Shown one piece after another: positions 11,191-20,639 of a DNA stretch of 64,000 nucleotides. Each line of letters begins with the position of its first letter. The stretch's first letter is position 1. Source of the DNA: Septoria linicola (taxonomy: Eukaryota > Ascomycota > Dothideomycetes > Mycosphaerellales > Mycosphaerellaceae); contig CP099429.1 in the NCBI GenBank assembly GCA_024114885.1, positions 620,001 through 684,000 of the forward strand. Reading direction: 5' to 3'. Under the pieces are notes generated by a model that saw only the letters and a program-made list of their open reading frames with translations, had not been told where the DNA came from and did not search any database. Made by a program: the position numbers and the translations under genes.

Positions 11191-11886
11191 TCACCCCAAC
11201 CGCCTCCCTCTCCCCTGAAAATCATCATCCAACTCATACACAATCAGCACCCCAGTCGGAATCTCCACACCAGGAATATCTTTCTGACTAATCCCCTTCA
11301 ATTCGTTCATCAATGCCCACAAACTATTCCCATGCGCAGCAATCAACACCGTCTTGCCACTCTTCAGTTCAGGCACAATTTCACTTTCCCAGTAAGGCAA
11401 CGTCCTCTTTAACATATCTTTGAGATGATACTCAGTTGCAGGAACACTGACTCTCTGTGTCGCGTACCTCCTATCTGCACCTTCTGACTTTCGATACTCC
11501 TCGCTAGTACTCGGTGGCCGAACATCGAAACTCCTTCGCCAAATGTGGACTTGCTCGTCGCCGTATTGTGCCGCGCTTTGGGCTTTGTTTAGGCCTTGCA
11601 AACCTCCGTAGTGTCGCTCGTTCGGCCTCCAGCTTCGCTTGACAGGAATCCAGAGACGATCTGCTTCGTCGAGTGCGAGGTTGGCGATTACGATGGCTCG
11701 TCGGAGGAGGGACGTGGAGACGAGATCTGGGAGCCAGCCGGCTTGTTTGAGGAGTTTGCCGGCTAGCTTTGCTTCGGCTGTGCCTTGTTCGTTGAGTGGG
11801 ACGTCGACCCAGCCTGTGAAGAGGTTCCTTTCGTTCCATTCTGAGCGGCCGTGGCGGAGGATGATGAGATTGTATTTGCCAGTCAT
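11191..11886 (-). CDS. gpmA: Phosphoglycerate mutase, 2,3-BPG-dependent type
   Basis: Single exon of 231 residues. The N-terminal [20 protein letters not shown] carries the phospho-accepting His12. [17 protein letters not shown] and [18 protein letters not shown] supply the other active-site residues, including the second His. Length and motifs match the short bacterial-type dPGM, which interconverts 3- and 2-phosphoglycerate in glycolysis and gluconeogenesis. The spacing between this gene and the convergent P450 gene is only 85 bases. Whether it is the main mutase or a paralogue beside a cofactor-independent enzyme cannot be seen from this window. Confidence 0.92.
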   Translation of the reverse strand: MTGKYNLIILRHGRSEWNERNLFTGWVDVPLNEQGTAEAKLAGKLLKQAGWLPDLVSTSLLRRAIVIANLALDEADRLWIPVKRSWRPNERHYGGLQGLNKAQSAAQYGDEQVHIWRRSFDVRPPSTSEEYRKSEGADRRYATQRVSVPATEYHLKDMLKRTLPYWESEIVPELKSGKTVLIAAHGNSLWALMNELKGISQKDIPGVEIPTGVLIVYELDDDFQGRGRRLG

Positions 11887-12193
11887 GGCTGGTTGGCGCG
11901 TGATGTGAATTTGGATGATGACGGGCTAGAGTTATGGGTGGTTGTGGAAGAATTAGCTGAGACTCTTGCTCTGCGGGACAACATGAAGTAGGACGTCATG
12001 TGCAGTGCTCTTATGCTTTCTGCTGGTTGCTGGATACCTGGATGGCATGCAGAGTCCATTGAGGTGTTTAAGCAAGGCTGATCAACCCTTCGGTAGGCTG
12101 TCCCTGGAACATGAATTTCCTGATCACTGGAGGTCTCGTTGGGTTCGCTTTGGCATGGCATGTCTTGTGGCTGTGTTGCACTGTATCAGACCT

Positions 12194-12991
12194 TCATCCA
12201 TGGTCCCTCTTGACAATTCCTTGCGCATTTCGCCTTGGGTATTGTACCTCTCCGTCCCAGTCGCTGAGCATAGTATATGGACTTCTCAGCCAGCTCTCCA
12301 TCTCGTGCAACAGAAGACTCGCGTTCTCTCTTCCCAGAAACTCTGCCACCAGATCCTCAGCTCTCCCATCTGCACCTCTAAGCTCATGGCTCTTCAGCAC
12401 AAAGATGATGTAGACTAGTAAGAAGTCTCTGCTGCTCGCTCGAGGGTTGTTATCCAGAAAGTCAAAGACTTTCAATTCCCTGCGCAAGAACATCTTCGCG
12501 TTTGTCTGCAGCTCATCAGACGTCAAGAAGTCCCGCTGAGTGAAGTCCTTGTATTGTGATATTCGGTTTGCCCCAATGTGCAGACTATACAGCCGGTGGC
12601 GGTAGATTCTTCGCCTCCGTTCGAGAATGTCGTCCACTGGTGGCCCAATGGGACATGTCACTGTCCTCCTGCTCGGGTGTGCACGCCTGCGATATGGTTG
12701 ATGCGAAGTTGGCGCATTCGGCTGAATTACGTCCTTTGGCAGGACATGGTATATTTTGTAGTCATCTGGACTACGCCAGTCATACTGGACCTCCTTGATC
12801 TCTGCTTTGCAGAGCGGACATGACGACTGTTCCTGCAGCCACGAGACCAGACACAAAAAGTCGAAGGAGAGATGGTTACAGGGAGTCGCTACGGCGCGTT
12901 CGCTGATGGGCTCGAGGCAGATGGTACAGGCATCAAGCGCTTTCTTTGGGGTGGCGTGGTCGGTGCGATATGAGGTGTTGATGCCGTCCAT
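12194..12991 (-). CDS. RING-finger protein, probable E3 ubiquitin ligase
   Basis: Single exon of 265 residues. A RING-type finger occupies residues 22-65, with CTICLEPISERAVATPCNHL and CPLCKAEI as the zinc ligands (C-x2-C-x11-C-x-H-x6-C-x10-C-x2-C). It is followed by a basic segment with RRRIYRHRLYSLHIGANRIS and a C-terminal helical part without a domain I can name. This layout (RING plus a conserved RRRxYRxxLYSLHxG block) recurs in small fungal E3-like proteins. It starts 188 bases from the divergently transcribed HIT gene, so the two may share a promoter region. The substrate is unknown. Confidence 0.85.
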   Translation of the reverse strand: MDGINTSYRTDHATPKKALDACTICLEPISERAVATPCNHLSFDFLCLVSWLQEQSSCPLCKAEIKEVQYDWRSPDDYKIYHVLPKDVIQPNAPTSHQPYRRRAHPSRRTVTCPIGPPVDDILERRRRIYRHRLYSLHIGANRISQYKDFTQRDFLTSDELQTNAKMFLRRELKVFDFLDNNPRASSRDFLLVYIIFVLKSHELRGADGRAEDLVAEFLGRENASLLLHEMESWLRSPYTMLSDWDGEVQYPRRNAQGIVKRDHG

Positions 12992-13179
12992 GCACTGCTA
13001 ATGTTCTGATGGGAGTGTAGATGCATGAAGACCTATACTGACGGACTTGATTCCGCATCAACATACAGCGTCACAGGTCTTGGCATCATCTCTCGCCCCT
13101 CGTCCGAGCGAGCATGTGAAGAGGCATTGGACGTGAGGTTGTTCATTCTGACCACAATCAACGAGAAATATCAGACAAC

Positions 13180-13889
13180 ATGGCCGCCAACTGCATCTTC
13201 TGCAAGATCATCAAGGGTTAGTCGCCATCCAGCTAACCACACCAATTGTGCTGAAACATGTCTAGGTGACATCCCATCGATGAAGCTCTTTGAGAGCGAG
13301 AAGACGTTAGCCTTCCTCGATATCAACCCGTTGGCGTGTGTCTCTGCTTAAGATCCATCGGATACCAGTACCTAGTATGATGCAGAGGGATTGGAGCTAA
13401 CAGACGAACAGATACGGGCATGCGGTATAACTCGCAGCCAGGCCCCACCCACCATGATGGGCCTGATGAAGCATGGAGAGGCATGCTTAATAGAGAGCTC
13501 GACTAACATATATACTCACTAGCTCATCATCCCAAAGCACCACGGCGAGAAGCTCACAGACGTTCCTGATGACTCTCTCACCGAGCTCTTGCCAGTAGCC
13601 AAGGTTGGTCTCACGACGCCTCACTTGCTTCTGCCCTAAGGAGCCTCTCGTTCTAATGTCGCGGTCTGCGCAGAAAATCGCATCCGCTCTCAAGACATCC
13701 CAAGGCCTCGAGAATTATAACATCCTTCAAAACAACGGCAAGCTCGCTCACCAAGAAGTCGGCCACGTGCACTTCCATATAATCCCTAAGCCAGACGAGC
13801 AGCAGGGTCTGCAGATTGGGTGGCCGATGCAGAAAGGCGATATGGACAAGCTGAAGGCTTTATTGGAGGATGTCAAGAGCAAGATGTAA
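13180..13889 (+). CDS. HNT1: HIT-family nucleotide hydrolase (Hnt1-like)
   Basis: Five exons are needed: 13180-13216, 13266-13335, 13412-13424, 13523-13603 and 13674-13889, giving 138 residues. All introns are GT/AG, and all joins preserve the frame. The protein begins [13 protein letters not shown] with the CxxC usual for this family, then [34 protein letters not shown] (joined across introns 2 and 3). It ends with the histidine triad [11 protein letters not shown] (His98, 100, 102). HIT proteins of this class hydrolyse adenosine 5'-phosphoramidates. Exon 3 is only 13 bases (it supplies Y-G-H-A). The donor of intron 2 is read as GTGTGT after TTGGC because only this restores the conserved PLAYGHA. 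Confidence 0.9.
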
Positions 13890-14315
13890 AGAGCCCAGCG
13901 AGGTTATCACCATACGCTATAACGAGCCACACGACATTCTTAAACAGAGACTCACAGAGAGCCGATGCACCATATGTCGCGTCACCGCCGACACGCGATG
14001 AGAATCGCAACCTCGCATGTCAGCATTCTACAATGAAAGAACAGTACTCATGATATGGTCCATCAAAGTGTACTCGGTCACCTGTTCGAGCCAGCTGGAC
14101 TTCGTTGCTGAGCTCCTAAGCTCCATACCATTCATTCAGGCGAAACGCAGCCGAATAATTGGCGACACAATGCACATTCGGTTGCACTGCCGTGCGTCTG
14201 CCTCATTACGAACGCGTCACGAGCCACGAGCGCTCAACAATCCTGTCGATGCCAACAATTCTTGCTGCTACAAATTTACATACTGGGAAAGCAGAGTAAC
14301 TGTAAGAAATTGTGC
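13890..14315. other. Intergenic
   Basis: About 425 bases after the HIT gene with no supported feature. Confidence 0.4.
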
Positions 14316-14470
14316 TCACACCACGACTTGGACTTGTTTTCCTTGACTTGTCGACAGCATTGCGCCCATAGAAACGACGACACTTCCAACAACCATGACA
14401 ATAGCGGTCGAGGGGTTGGCAGATATCGGACTTGTGTATACTTTGTCGACAACGTTGGTTCGTGCTCCAC
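14316..14470 (-). other. Candidate terminal exon with a membrane helix
   Basis: A minus-strand frame ending at 14316 encodes TNVVDKVYTSPISANPSTA followed by a hydrophobic helix (IVMVVGSVVVSMGAML) and a short polar tail. This looks like the end of a small one-span membrane protein. I could not find a convincing upstream exon or start among several possible splice combinations between 14470 and 14710. It may be noise. Confidence 0.25.
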
Positions 14471-14741
14471 GTCGAAGGCATTGACAAGCTGTCAGTTGCT
14501 GTTCGTGACCCGTAAGCTCGCTTGAAAAGAAACACGTATGACAGGAGTCGAGTCGAGATTGCAATGTGAATGTCTCCCTTGCAAGCCTTGAGAAATAGCT
14601 GTATGAGCTGGGATATCTTTGTCTATGAGTGCACTACAAAACGCCGGCGCTATGAAGCAACAAACCTGGCATCTGTCAGCGCCTATCGCTTGCTGCAGGT
14701 GCATACAGAGAGAATAGCTTACACGAAATACACGAAATCCA

Positions 14742-15178
14742 TCATGCTTTCGGACTAGGCTTCATGTACTCGAGATCGTTCTCTTTGTTGTCGGCTCGCG
14801 CTTCATCGAGCATCGTGTCGATGCCTCTTTCCTTGAGCGCTTTCTGAAGACCAGTCAGCTTCATTCCACGACACAGTCTGTGAATTATACGGTCTTAAAC
14901 TTACCCCTAGGCATTCCTTGTACTGCCGGAACAGAGGTTCACACTCATCTGTCTTTGCTGCTCCTCTAATGAACTCTGGAAATTGCTGTCAGAAATGCTC
15001 TTGCGTGGTACCGGTCGGATGCCTGGTAGCTTCGCTCACTTTCCGAATACCATTTCAAGAAGCATGAATCGTAGCGTCTGTGGCAAATGTCGTTAGGACT
15101 TTGCTTTCTGGGAGAATGAGGCAACACGACAGCTTACTCCTTGACTTCACTGCATTCGGGTGCTAATGATGCGGACAT
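14742..15178 (-). CDS. MDM35: Mdm35/TRIAP1-like twin CX9C mitochondrial protein
   Basis: Four exons on the minus strand, 15138-15178, 15040-15077, 14905-14975 and 14742-14843, give 83 residues. Residues 9-19 and the later pair form two CX9C motifs (C-SEVKERYDS-C and C-EPLFRQYKE-C). FLKWYSEKF and KALKERGIDTMLDEARADNK are strongly typical of Mdm35. The yeast protein sits in the intermembrane space, is imported through Mia40, and pairs with Ups1/Ups2 to carry phosphatidic acid and phosphatidylserine. Every intron has GT/AG ends, and the acceptor of intron 2 is CCAG before AGTTC, chosen because the earlier CAG breaks the frame. Each exon is too short to stand out as an open frame. Confidence 0.93.
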
Positions 15179-15577
15179 GGTTGTTGTCTGATGGTAGTCT
15201 GCACTCTTGAGGCAGTCGTACCTGGAAGATGAGGTCGAGATCTTTCGTGGATGAGCATGTGGACGAGGTCATGCCCACAGTGGCGACTCACCACGAGCTT
15301 CGCGACCACTCCAGGTCGGACCTCTTCGCTCCGACATCGACATCAACATCAACAACACCTCGCCATTGATCAACCCTCGGTGCCCATCCATGTCGGCGTG
15401 ACCTCGTACTGATCCTGGGAACCTGCAGTATTCGCGTAGCACAAGACGCGCAATTCGTGCCAATGCACACCGAGCGACCGGAAGAAATGCCATGCATACA
15501 TTGCTGCACTCCGCACGGCCTCCTCCAAATGCAATGTAGATCGCATGCGACACCGTGAAATGCGCGGGCACTGTTCG
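15179..15577. other. Divergent promoter region MDM35 / GH95
   Basis: The start codons are 454 bases apart on opposite strands. Minus-strand frames here overlap each other and lack family resemblance. Confidence 0.4.
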
Positions 15578-15584
15578 TATAAAG
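15578..15584 (+). promoter_or_regulatory. TATA box of the GH95 gene
   Basis: TATAAAG lies 55 bases upstream of the ATG at 15633. Confidence 0.5.
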
Positions 15585-15632
15585 CTGTAGGAAATCCATG
15601 TAGGTTGAGAGCTTGGAGTAGCTCCCTTACTG

Positions 15633-18069
15633 ATGACGACGATGCGCGCACTTTGTCTTTCCGTACTCTTGCCGACGTGCTTAGCGAAAAGTCTCTGGTC
15701 TCGACAACCTGCTAACTCCAGCGACATCATCCGCACTGCATATCCAGTAGGCAATGGCAAAGTCGCCTTGTTACCTTTTGGACAAGCGGGCAGCGAAAAG
15801 CTCAACATCAATCGCGACTCGCTGTGGTCGGGTGGGCCTTTCGAAAATGCAAGCTATGCTGGTGGCAATGCGGGCGATAGATCGCAATACTTATCTGGCA
15901 TACGAGACTGGATCTGGCAGAACGGCACAGGAAATGTGAGCAAGCTCATGGGAGATAACAACAACTATGGCAGCTATGCGGTGCTTGGTAATTTGAGCAT
16001 TTCGATTGAGGGGGTCAACGCGACAACAGAGTATCACCGAAGTCTGGACCTGGCAACTGGCGAACATGTCACAAAGTACAATTCTGGAGCAGCGAACTAT
16101 ACAGTGTATGTCAGCATTGATCCGTGTCATGAGGCGGCTTCTGACAATTTCTAGCACGACCTATTGCTCCCATCCAGATGATGTCTGTGTTTACGATGTT
16201 GCATCTAACAAAGACCTGCCATCGGTTAATCTCTCCTTTGAGAACACTTTGGCCAACGCGTCTTTGATAAAGACTTCGTGCAAGCGCGACCGAGTTCAGC
16301 TGCGTGGCGTTACACAAGCCGATATAGGCATGAACTACTTAGCCGCTGCTACGGTAGTTGGTCAACACTCCAAGACCAGATGCGACGACAGTGTATTACA
16401 AGTCGTTAGGACTCCCAAGAACAGAAGAATCACCATAGTGATGGCTGCTGGCACAGACTATGACCAGACTGCAGGCAACGCTGAACACAACTACTCTTTC
16501 CGAGGAGAAGATCCAGCCTCGTATGTTCAGAGTACCATAGATCGAGCAGCCGCAAAGGACGCCTCTCAGTTGTCGAGCACCCATCTGTCAGACTACAGCT
16601 CACTCGCTAATGCATTTACCTTGACTCTTCCGGACACTCGGAAGTCTGCCTCCGTTGAGACTGCGGACCTCGTTGCGCGGTACAATTCCAACAATACTGC
16701 TGGTGATCCGTATCTCGAACTTCTCTCCTTCGACTATGCCCGACACCTCTTCATCAGCTCATCGCGACAAGGCAGCCTTCCGCCTAACCTACAAGGAAAA
16801 TGGGCTACCGGCCTGAGCAACGCTTGGGGCGCAGACTATCATGCCAACATCAATCTGCAGATGAATCACTGGGGCATCGACCACATTGGCCTCGGCGAAT
16901 TGCAGTCCCCATTATGGGACTACATGCTCAACACATGGGTTCCGCGCGGCACCGAGACCGCAAAACTATTGTACAACGCCTCAGGCGGCTGGGTCACGCA
17001 CAATGAAATGAACATCTTCGGCCACACAGGCATGAAAAGCGGTGCTCTTAGTGACGAAATCTGGGCAAACTACCCCATTTCTGCAGCGTGGATGATGCAG
17101 CATGTTTGGGACTACTTCGAGTACAGCCAGAACACTACCTGGCTGCGCGAGAAAGGCTACCCTCTACTGAAAGGCGTCTCTCAATTCTGGCTCAGTCAAC
17201 TACAAGAAGACCAATACTTCAAGGACGGCACGCTCGTTGTCAACCCTTGCACATCAGCAGAACACGGCCCTACCACATTCGGCTGCACGCATTATCAGCA
17301 GCTGATCCACCAGCTCTTCGTCACAGCCCTCCAAGCTAGCACGATCATCCGCGAGCCAGACACAACATTCACCACCTCCCTCACCTCGTCTCTCCAAACC
17401 CTCGACAAAGGCCTCCACATCGGCTCCTGGGGCCAGATTCAAGAATGGAAACTCGACATTGACGTGAAAAACGACACTCACCGCCACCTCTCCGAACTCA
17501 TCGGCTGGTACCCCGGCTACTCCCTCTCCTCCTACGCATCCGGCTACACAAACTCCACTATCCGCTCTGCAGTCGCCACAACACTCTACTCTCGTGGCCT
17601 CGGGATCGAAGACGCCAATGCCGGATGGGAGAAAGTCTGGCGCGCAGCAGCTTGGGCTCGATTGGATAATGCTGAGAAAGCGTATGAGGAGTTGAGACTG
17701 ACGATTGGAGAGAATTGGGCATCGAATTTGTTGAGTATGTACAGCGGGAGGGAGGCACCGTTTCAGATTGATGCGAATTTCGGGTTTGGAGGGGCGGTAT
17801 TGAGTATGCTTGTTGTGGATTTGCCGACGCCACTGCAAGAAGAAGAAGAGGGGATGGGGCAGAAGGGTGTGAGGACTGCGGTTCTGGGGCCTGCTATTCC
17901 AAAAGCTTGGGCGAATGGGAGTGTGAAGGGCTTGAGACTGAGAGGGGGTGGGGTGGTGGATTTTAGATGGGATGGGGACGGAGTGGTGACGGAGGCTGTG
18001 TTGCGTGGGCAGCAGACTGCGGTCAGTATTGTGAACAGGGATGGGAGAGTCCTCGCTCAGCACGTGTAG
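15633..18069 (+). CDS. Secreted GH95 alpha-L-fucosidase
   Basis: Two exons, 15633-16105 and 16155-18069, with a 49-base GTATGT...CTAG intron, give 795 residues. A signal peptide covers about residues 1-19 (MTTMRALCLSVLLPTCLAKS). The N-terminal beta domain contains YPVGNGKVALLPFG and NINRDSLWSGGP. The catalytic barrel has NLQGKWATGLSNAWGADYHA, NINLQMNHWGIDHIGLGEL, THNEMNIFGHTG and CTSAEHGPTTFGCTHYQQ, all typical of GH95. The C-terminal part carries FQIDANFGFGGAVLSML. GH95 enzymes are inverting 1,2-alpha-L-fucosidases (or galactosidases) acting on hemicellulose and glycan side chains. The many N-x-S/T sites agree with secretion. The mid-gene codon usage is C-rich in the third position, changing to G/T-rich after about 17650. 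Confidence 0.93.
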
Positions 18070-18578
18070 ACGATCTGTACGCATTAACTTAGGCAGAGCG
18101 CTGGGCAATGGTTGTTGGCCTGGAATGCCGCTGTGACGCAGGCTATGACAGGGATCAGTATCGACCAAGTCTGAATATATTTACCCCGGTTTCATCTCCA
18201 TCAACAGCCATGCTTCGTAGAACCGGACTGACCACAATCTGAACACGTCATATCGCGCTCCTCGCCCGCGGGCACAAATAGCAGTGACTCATTTCGGATC
18301 GTCCGGGTCGAAATGTCGAAGGATTCCTGTGATTTGACCAGGCAGATAGATCGCCTATCAAGGTGAGGCATAAGTTTGGCACACTTCCACCAAACATTAC
18401 TTTCACCTGCTGTCGCTGTCAGTCCTGATCAGGCATCATCAAGAGAACGTGCTTCACCATAGCGCCCTTCGCCTTCTCGCGTTCAGAGCCATCACATTTC
18501 CAACGTCCTCCTACCTTCATCGAACAGATTCAAGAACAACAACGCCAGTCACTCGAACAGTGCTCGCAAGACTTCGTC
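18070..18578. other. Intergenic
   Basis: About 510 bases between the GH95 gene and the next gene. CT-rich tracts near 18440-18560 suit a promoter or leader for the gene at 18579. Nothing else is recognised. Confidence 0.4.
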
Positions 18579-19178
18579 ATGGGTATCTTTCGAAGTCCGA
18601 GCCAACTTCTCAAGAAGAGAAAAGCCAGCTCGGAAGCAGGAGAAGACAAAGTCGAGACCGCTGCCTCTACTGCAGAAGGAACGCCTGAAGCTAGCGCAGA
18701 CACTCCAGCTCCAACAAATCCTCTCCCACCCGCTCCATCAACAACTGAACTCCTTCTCCGAAGCGACAGAGAGAAGTCACAAACAGCCTACCAACGCGCT
18801 CAAAAAGCCGAAGCAGCATACCGCGCGAAGAAGAACGCCGAGCGAGCGAGGAACGACTACAAGTCGTCCAAGTCGCATATCAAAACTTCTTGTATTGAAT
18901 TGAAGTTAGGGATCAAGACGGCTTTCTCTAGCGCGAGGAGTAGTCCGTCTGTGTTGAAGGAGAAGCAGCATAATGCGGGGAGTAAGAAGGCTGTGAGGAG
19001 ACAGGAGAAGGAGGAGGAGAAGCGGAAGAGGTTGAGTGCGAAGTTGAAGAAGGTGCAGGAGCAGAAGGCGAAGCTGGATGAGGGTGGGGAGAATGCTGTA
19101 AGTGAGGATGTTGTTGCTGATCCGCCGGCGAATGGGGAGGTGGAGAAGGAAGAAGAGGCGGTTGTAGCGGCGGAGTAG
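18579..19178 (+). CDS. Charged coiled-coil protein, unknown function
   Basis: Single exon of 199 residues starting MGIFRSPSQLLKKRK. A Pro/Thr/Ala-rich segment (residues 28-60) precedes two highly charged helical stretches, about 60-100 (KSQTAYQRAQKAEAAYRAKK) and 130-170 (KAVRRQEKEEEKRKRLSAKL). The tail is acidic. The composition predicts coiled coil and possible nucleic-acid or cytoskeletal contact. No domain is recognised. The Gly2 and basic start might suit N-myristoylation, but this is weak. Confidence 0.7.
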   Translation: MGIFRSPSQLLKKRKASSEAGEDKVETAASTAEGTPEASADTPAPTNPLPPAPSTTELLLRSDREKSQTAYQRAQKAEAAYRAKKNAERARNDYKSSKSHIKTSCIELKLGIKTAFSSARSSPSVLKEKQHNAGSKKAVRRQEKEEEKRKRLSAKLKKVQEQKAKLDEGGENAVSEDVVADPPANGEVEKEEEAVVAAE

Positions 19179-19677
19179 ACGGTGTACGTATTGGAGTTGT
19201 GGTCTGCTGTCTTGCTCATATACCCGTAGTGCTTGTATGTTTTCTTCGCTTGCCTTGAGACTGTCTCATTTACCGGTAGTTTACAGGGTCTGACAGCGTG
19301 AGCGATCGAGCGAATGTGGTTCACGCTCGTGAATGGTATTGTAATGCCCAGACCAGTCTCAGAAATTGTTCACGATGTCGTCATGTTACGCGATTGAGTA
19401 TCACTTCCAAGCAAGGTGGGAGGAGGCCGCATTCCTGGAGTGGGTCCCGGTGCAAGGCGCCAGAACTGTGCCGCAGCCTCAAGCACCACTTGAACGTCAT
19501 GCTTGAATGCGACAAGCCCGCTCGGCACGATTGATCCGGGTCTCAGTAGACGTTGTCTTTGAAGACTTCCACACTCTCTGTACTCTCGCAGGCAGCTTGA
19601 GAATGTCCGGTGCCGGCATCTCAAACCGCCTGTGCAATCTGTCACCCAACGCTGGTCGTGCATAAGTCCCGGACTCG
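19179..19677. other. Intergenic
   Basis: About 500 bases with no supported feature; short frames only. Confidence 0.4.
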
Positions 19678-20331
19678 ATGTTATCAGGGTCCCGATACTT
19701 CAACATCACTTTTTTAGCATTGATTTTATGCTTCCAGATCGGTTGCACAGTCGATTGTGAACCTTCACAGATGATCAAGCATACAATGAATGACCACCAG
19801 CATATTCACTTCCGACCGCAAACACACTACCTTACTCCATGGCCTCCGCGGCTCAAAACGGAATGGACGCTTCTCTGCATAGCATTGGCCGTTGCACTCA
19901 TCATTGAGCTCTACGTTGATGGCGGCATGGAAGCGTTTGTGCCAACCTACCTTTTCTTCATCGTCATCACCACCACAGGAATGATTTTCTTCCTGCTCAC
20001 GAGTCCAGATTTTGGTACCTATCGTCAGCGCCTCCTTCCACGGCTGTCAGAAGACCACCATGGCGCAGATTTGGTTCCGGTCTACCGCGTCAGACCATTC
20101 TTTGGTAGAAGTGCTTGCGAGCAGATCGGCGGCCCAGGCCGCTCGATACATGGGCCCATGATCAATTACGATGTAGCATACACGACGTATGTCTTCTGCG
20201 ATAGAACATATCGTGTGCGCTGGGAGACGGCTTTGTTTGTCATGGGCGCTGCAGAGCTCGCCGACCGGGCAGACGTCGTTGCGAGTAGAAATGGGGAGCC
20301 TATCAGTAGACTTCAACATCGAGGAGGTTAA
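19678..20331 (+). CDS. Putative membrane protein, unknown function
   Basis: Single exon of 217 residues. A hydrophobic N-terminus (FNITFLALILCFQIGC) could be a signal anchor. Two membrane helices follow, LLCIALAVALIIELYV near 65-80 and TYLFFIVITTTGMIFFLL near 90-108. The remaining 110 residues are soluble and carry no recognised motif (PVYRVRPFFGRSACEQIGG). Alternative starts at later Mets (MIKHTM...) would drop the first hydrophobic stretch. Coding status rests on length and hydrophobic pattern only. Confidence 0.5.
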   Translation: MLSGSRYFNITFLALILCFQIGCTVDCEPSQMIKHTMNDHQHIHFRPQTHYLTPWPPRLKTEWTLLCIALAVALIIELYVDGGMEAFVPTYLFFIVITTTGMIFFLLTSPDFGTYRQRLLPRLSEDHHGADLVPVYRVRPFFGRSACEQIGGPGRSIHGPMINYDVAYTTYVFCDRTYRVRWETALFVMGAAELADRADVVASRNGEPISRLQHRGG

Positions 20332-20639
20332 CATCCTCTCCGTTAGCGCATAACTCTATGGAGGCTTCAAAGCAAGCGCCTCTTTAGTTGACCCCGCGTC
20401 GAAGTCCAAGGTGACAGGCGACATGGTAAGGAGCTATGGTTCCACTCCTCTCGTGAGCAGCCCAGTATGTGCGAAGACGCAATTGTTGTTGTTAGTCACT
20501 GCCGGAGTTCGGAAGGCGGCAGCGCTAGCGCTAGTTAGCGATGATCCCTGCAGTTTCAAAGAAGTTGTGAGCTCGAGGACGGCGAATTTGCATCAAAGAA
20601 ACATGATCATATCATAACAGTTTCGCTGGTACGGGCAAG
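20332..20639. other. Intergenic, promoter of the Rrp6-like gene
   Basis: About 308 bases. A short perfect GCGCTA/TAGCGC alternation (GCAGCGCTAGCGCTAGTTAGCG near 20520) could form a small hairpin. Nothing else is seen. Confidence 0.35.

Noticed and set aside
9327..11886. Possible secondary-metabolite cluster around the P450
   Set aside because: Neighbours are housekeeping (phosphoglycerate mutase, RING, HIT). No synthase, transporter or dedicated regulator is adjacent.
15269..15811. Overlapping minus-strand frames upstream of the GH95 gene
   Set aside because: They run into the GH95 signal peptide exon on the opposite strand and overlap each other in several frames.
17254..18168. Minus-strand frame of 304 codons opposite the GH95 gene
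   Set aside because: Antisense to conserved GH95 motifs; no protein-like pattern.
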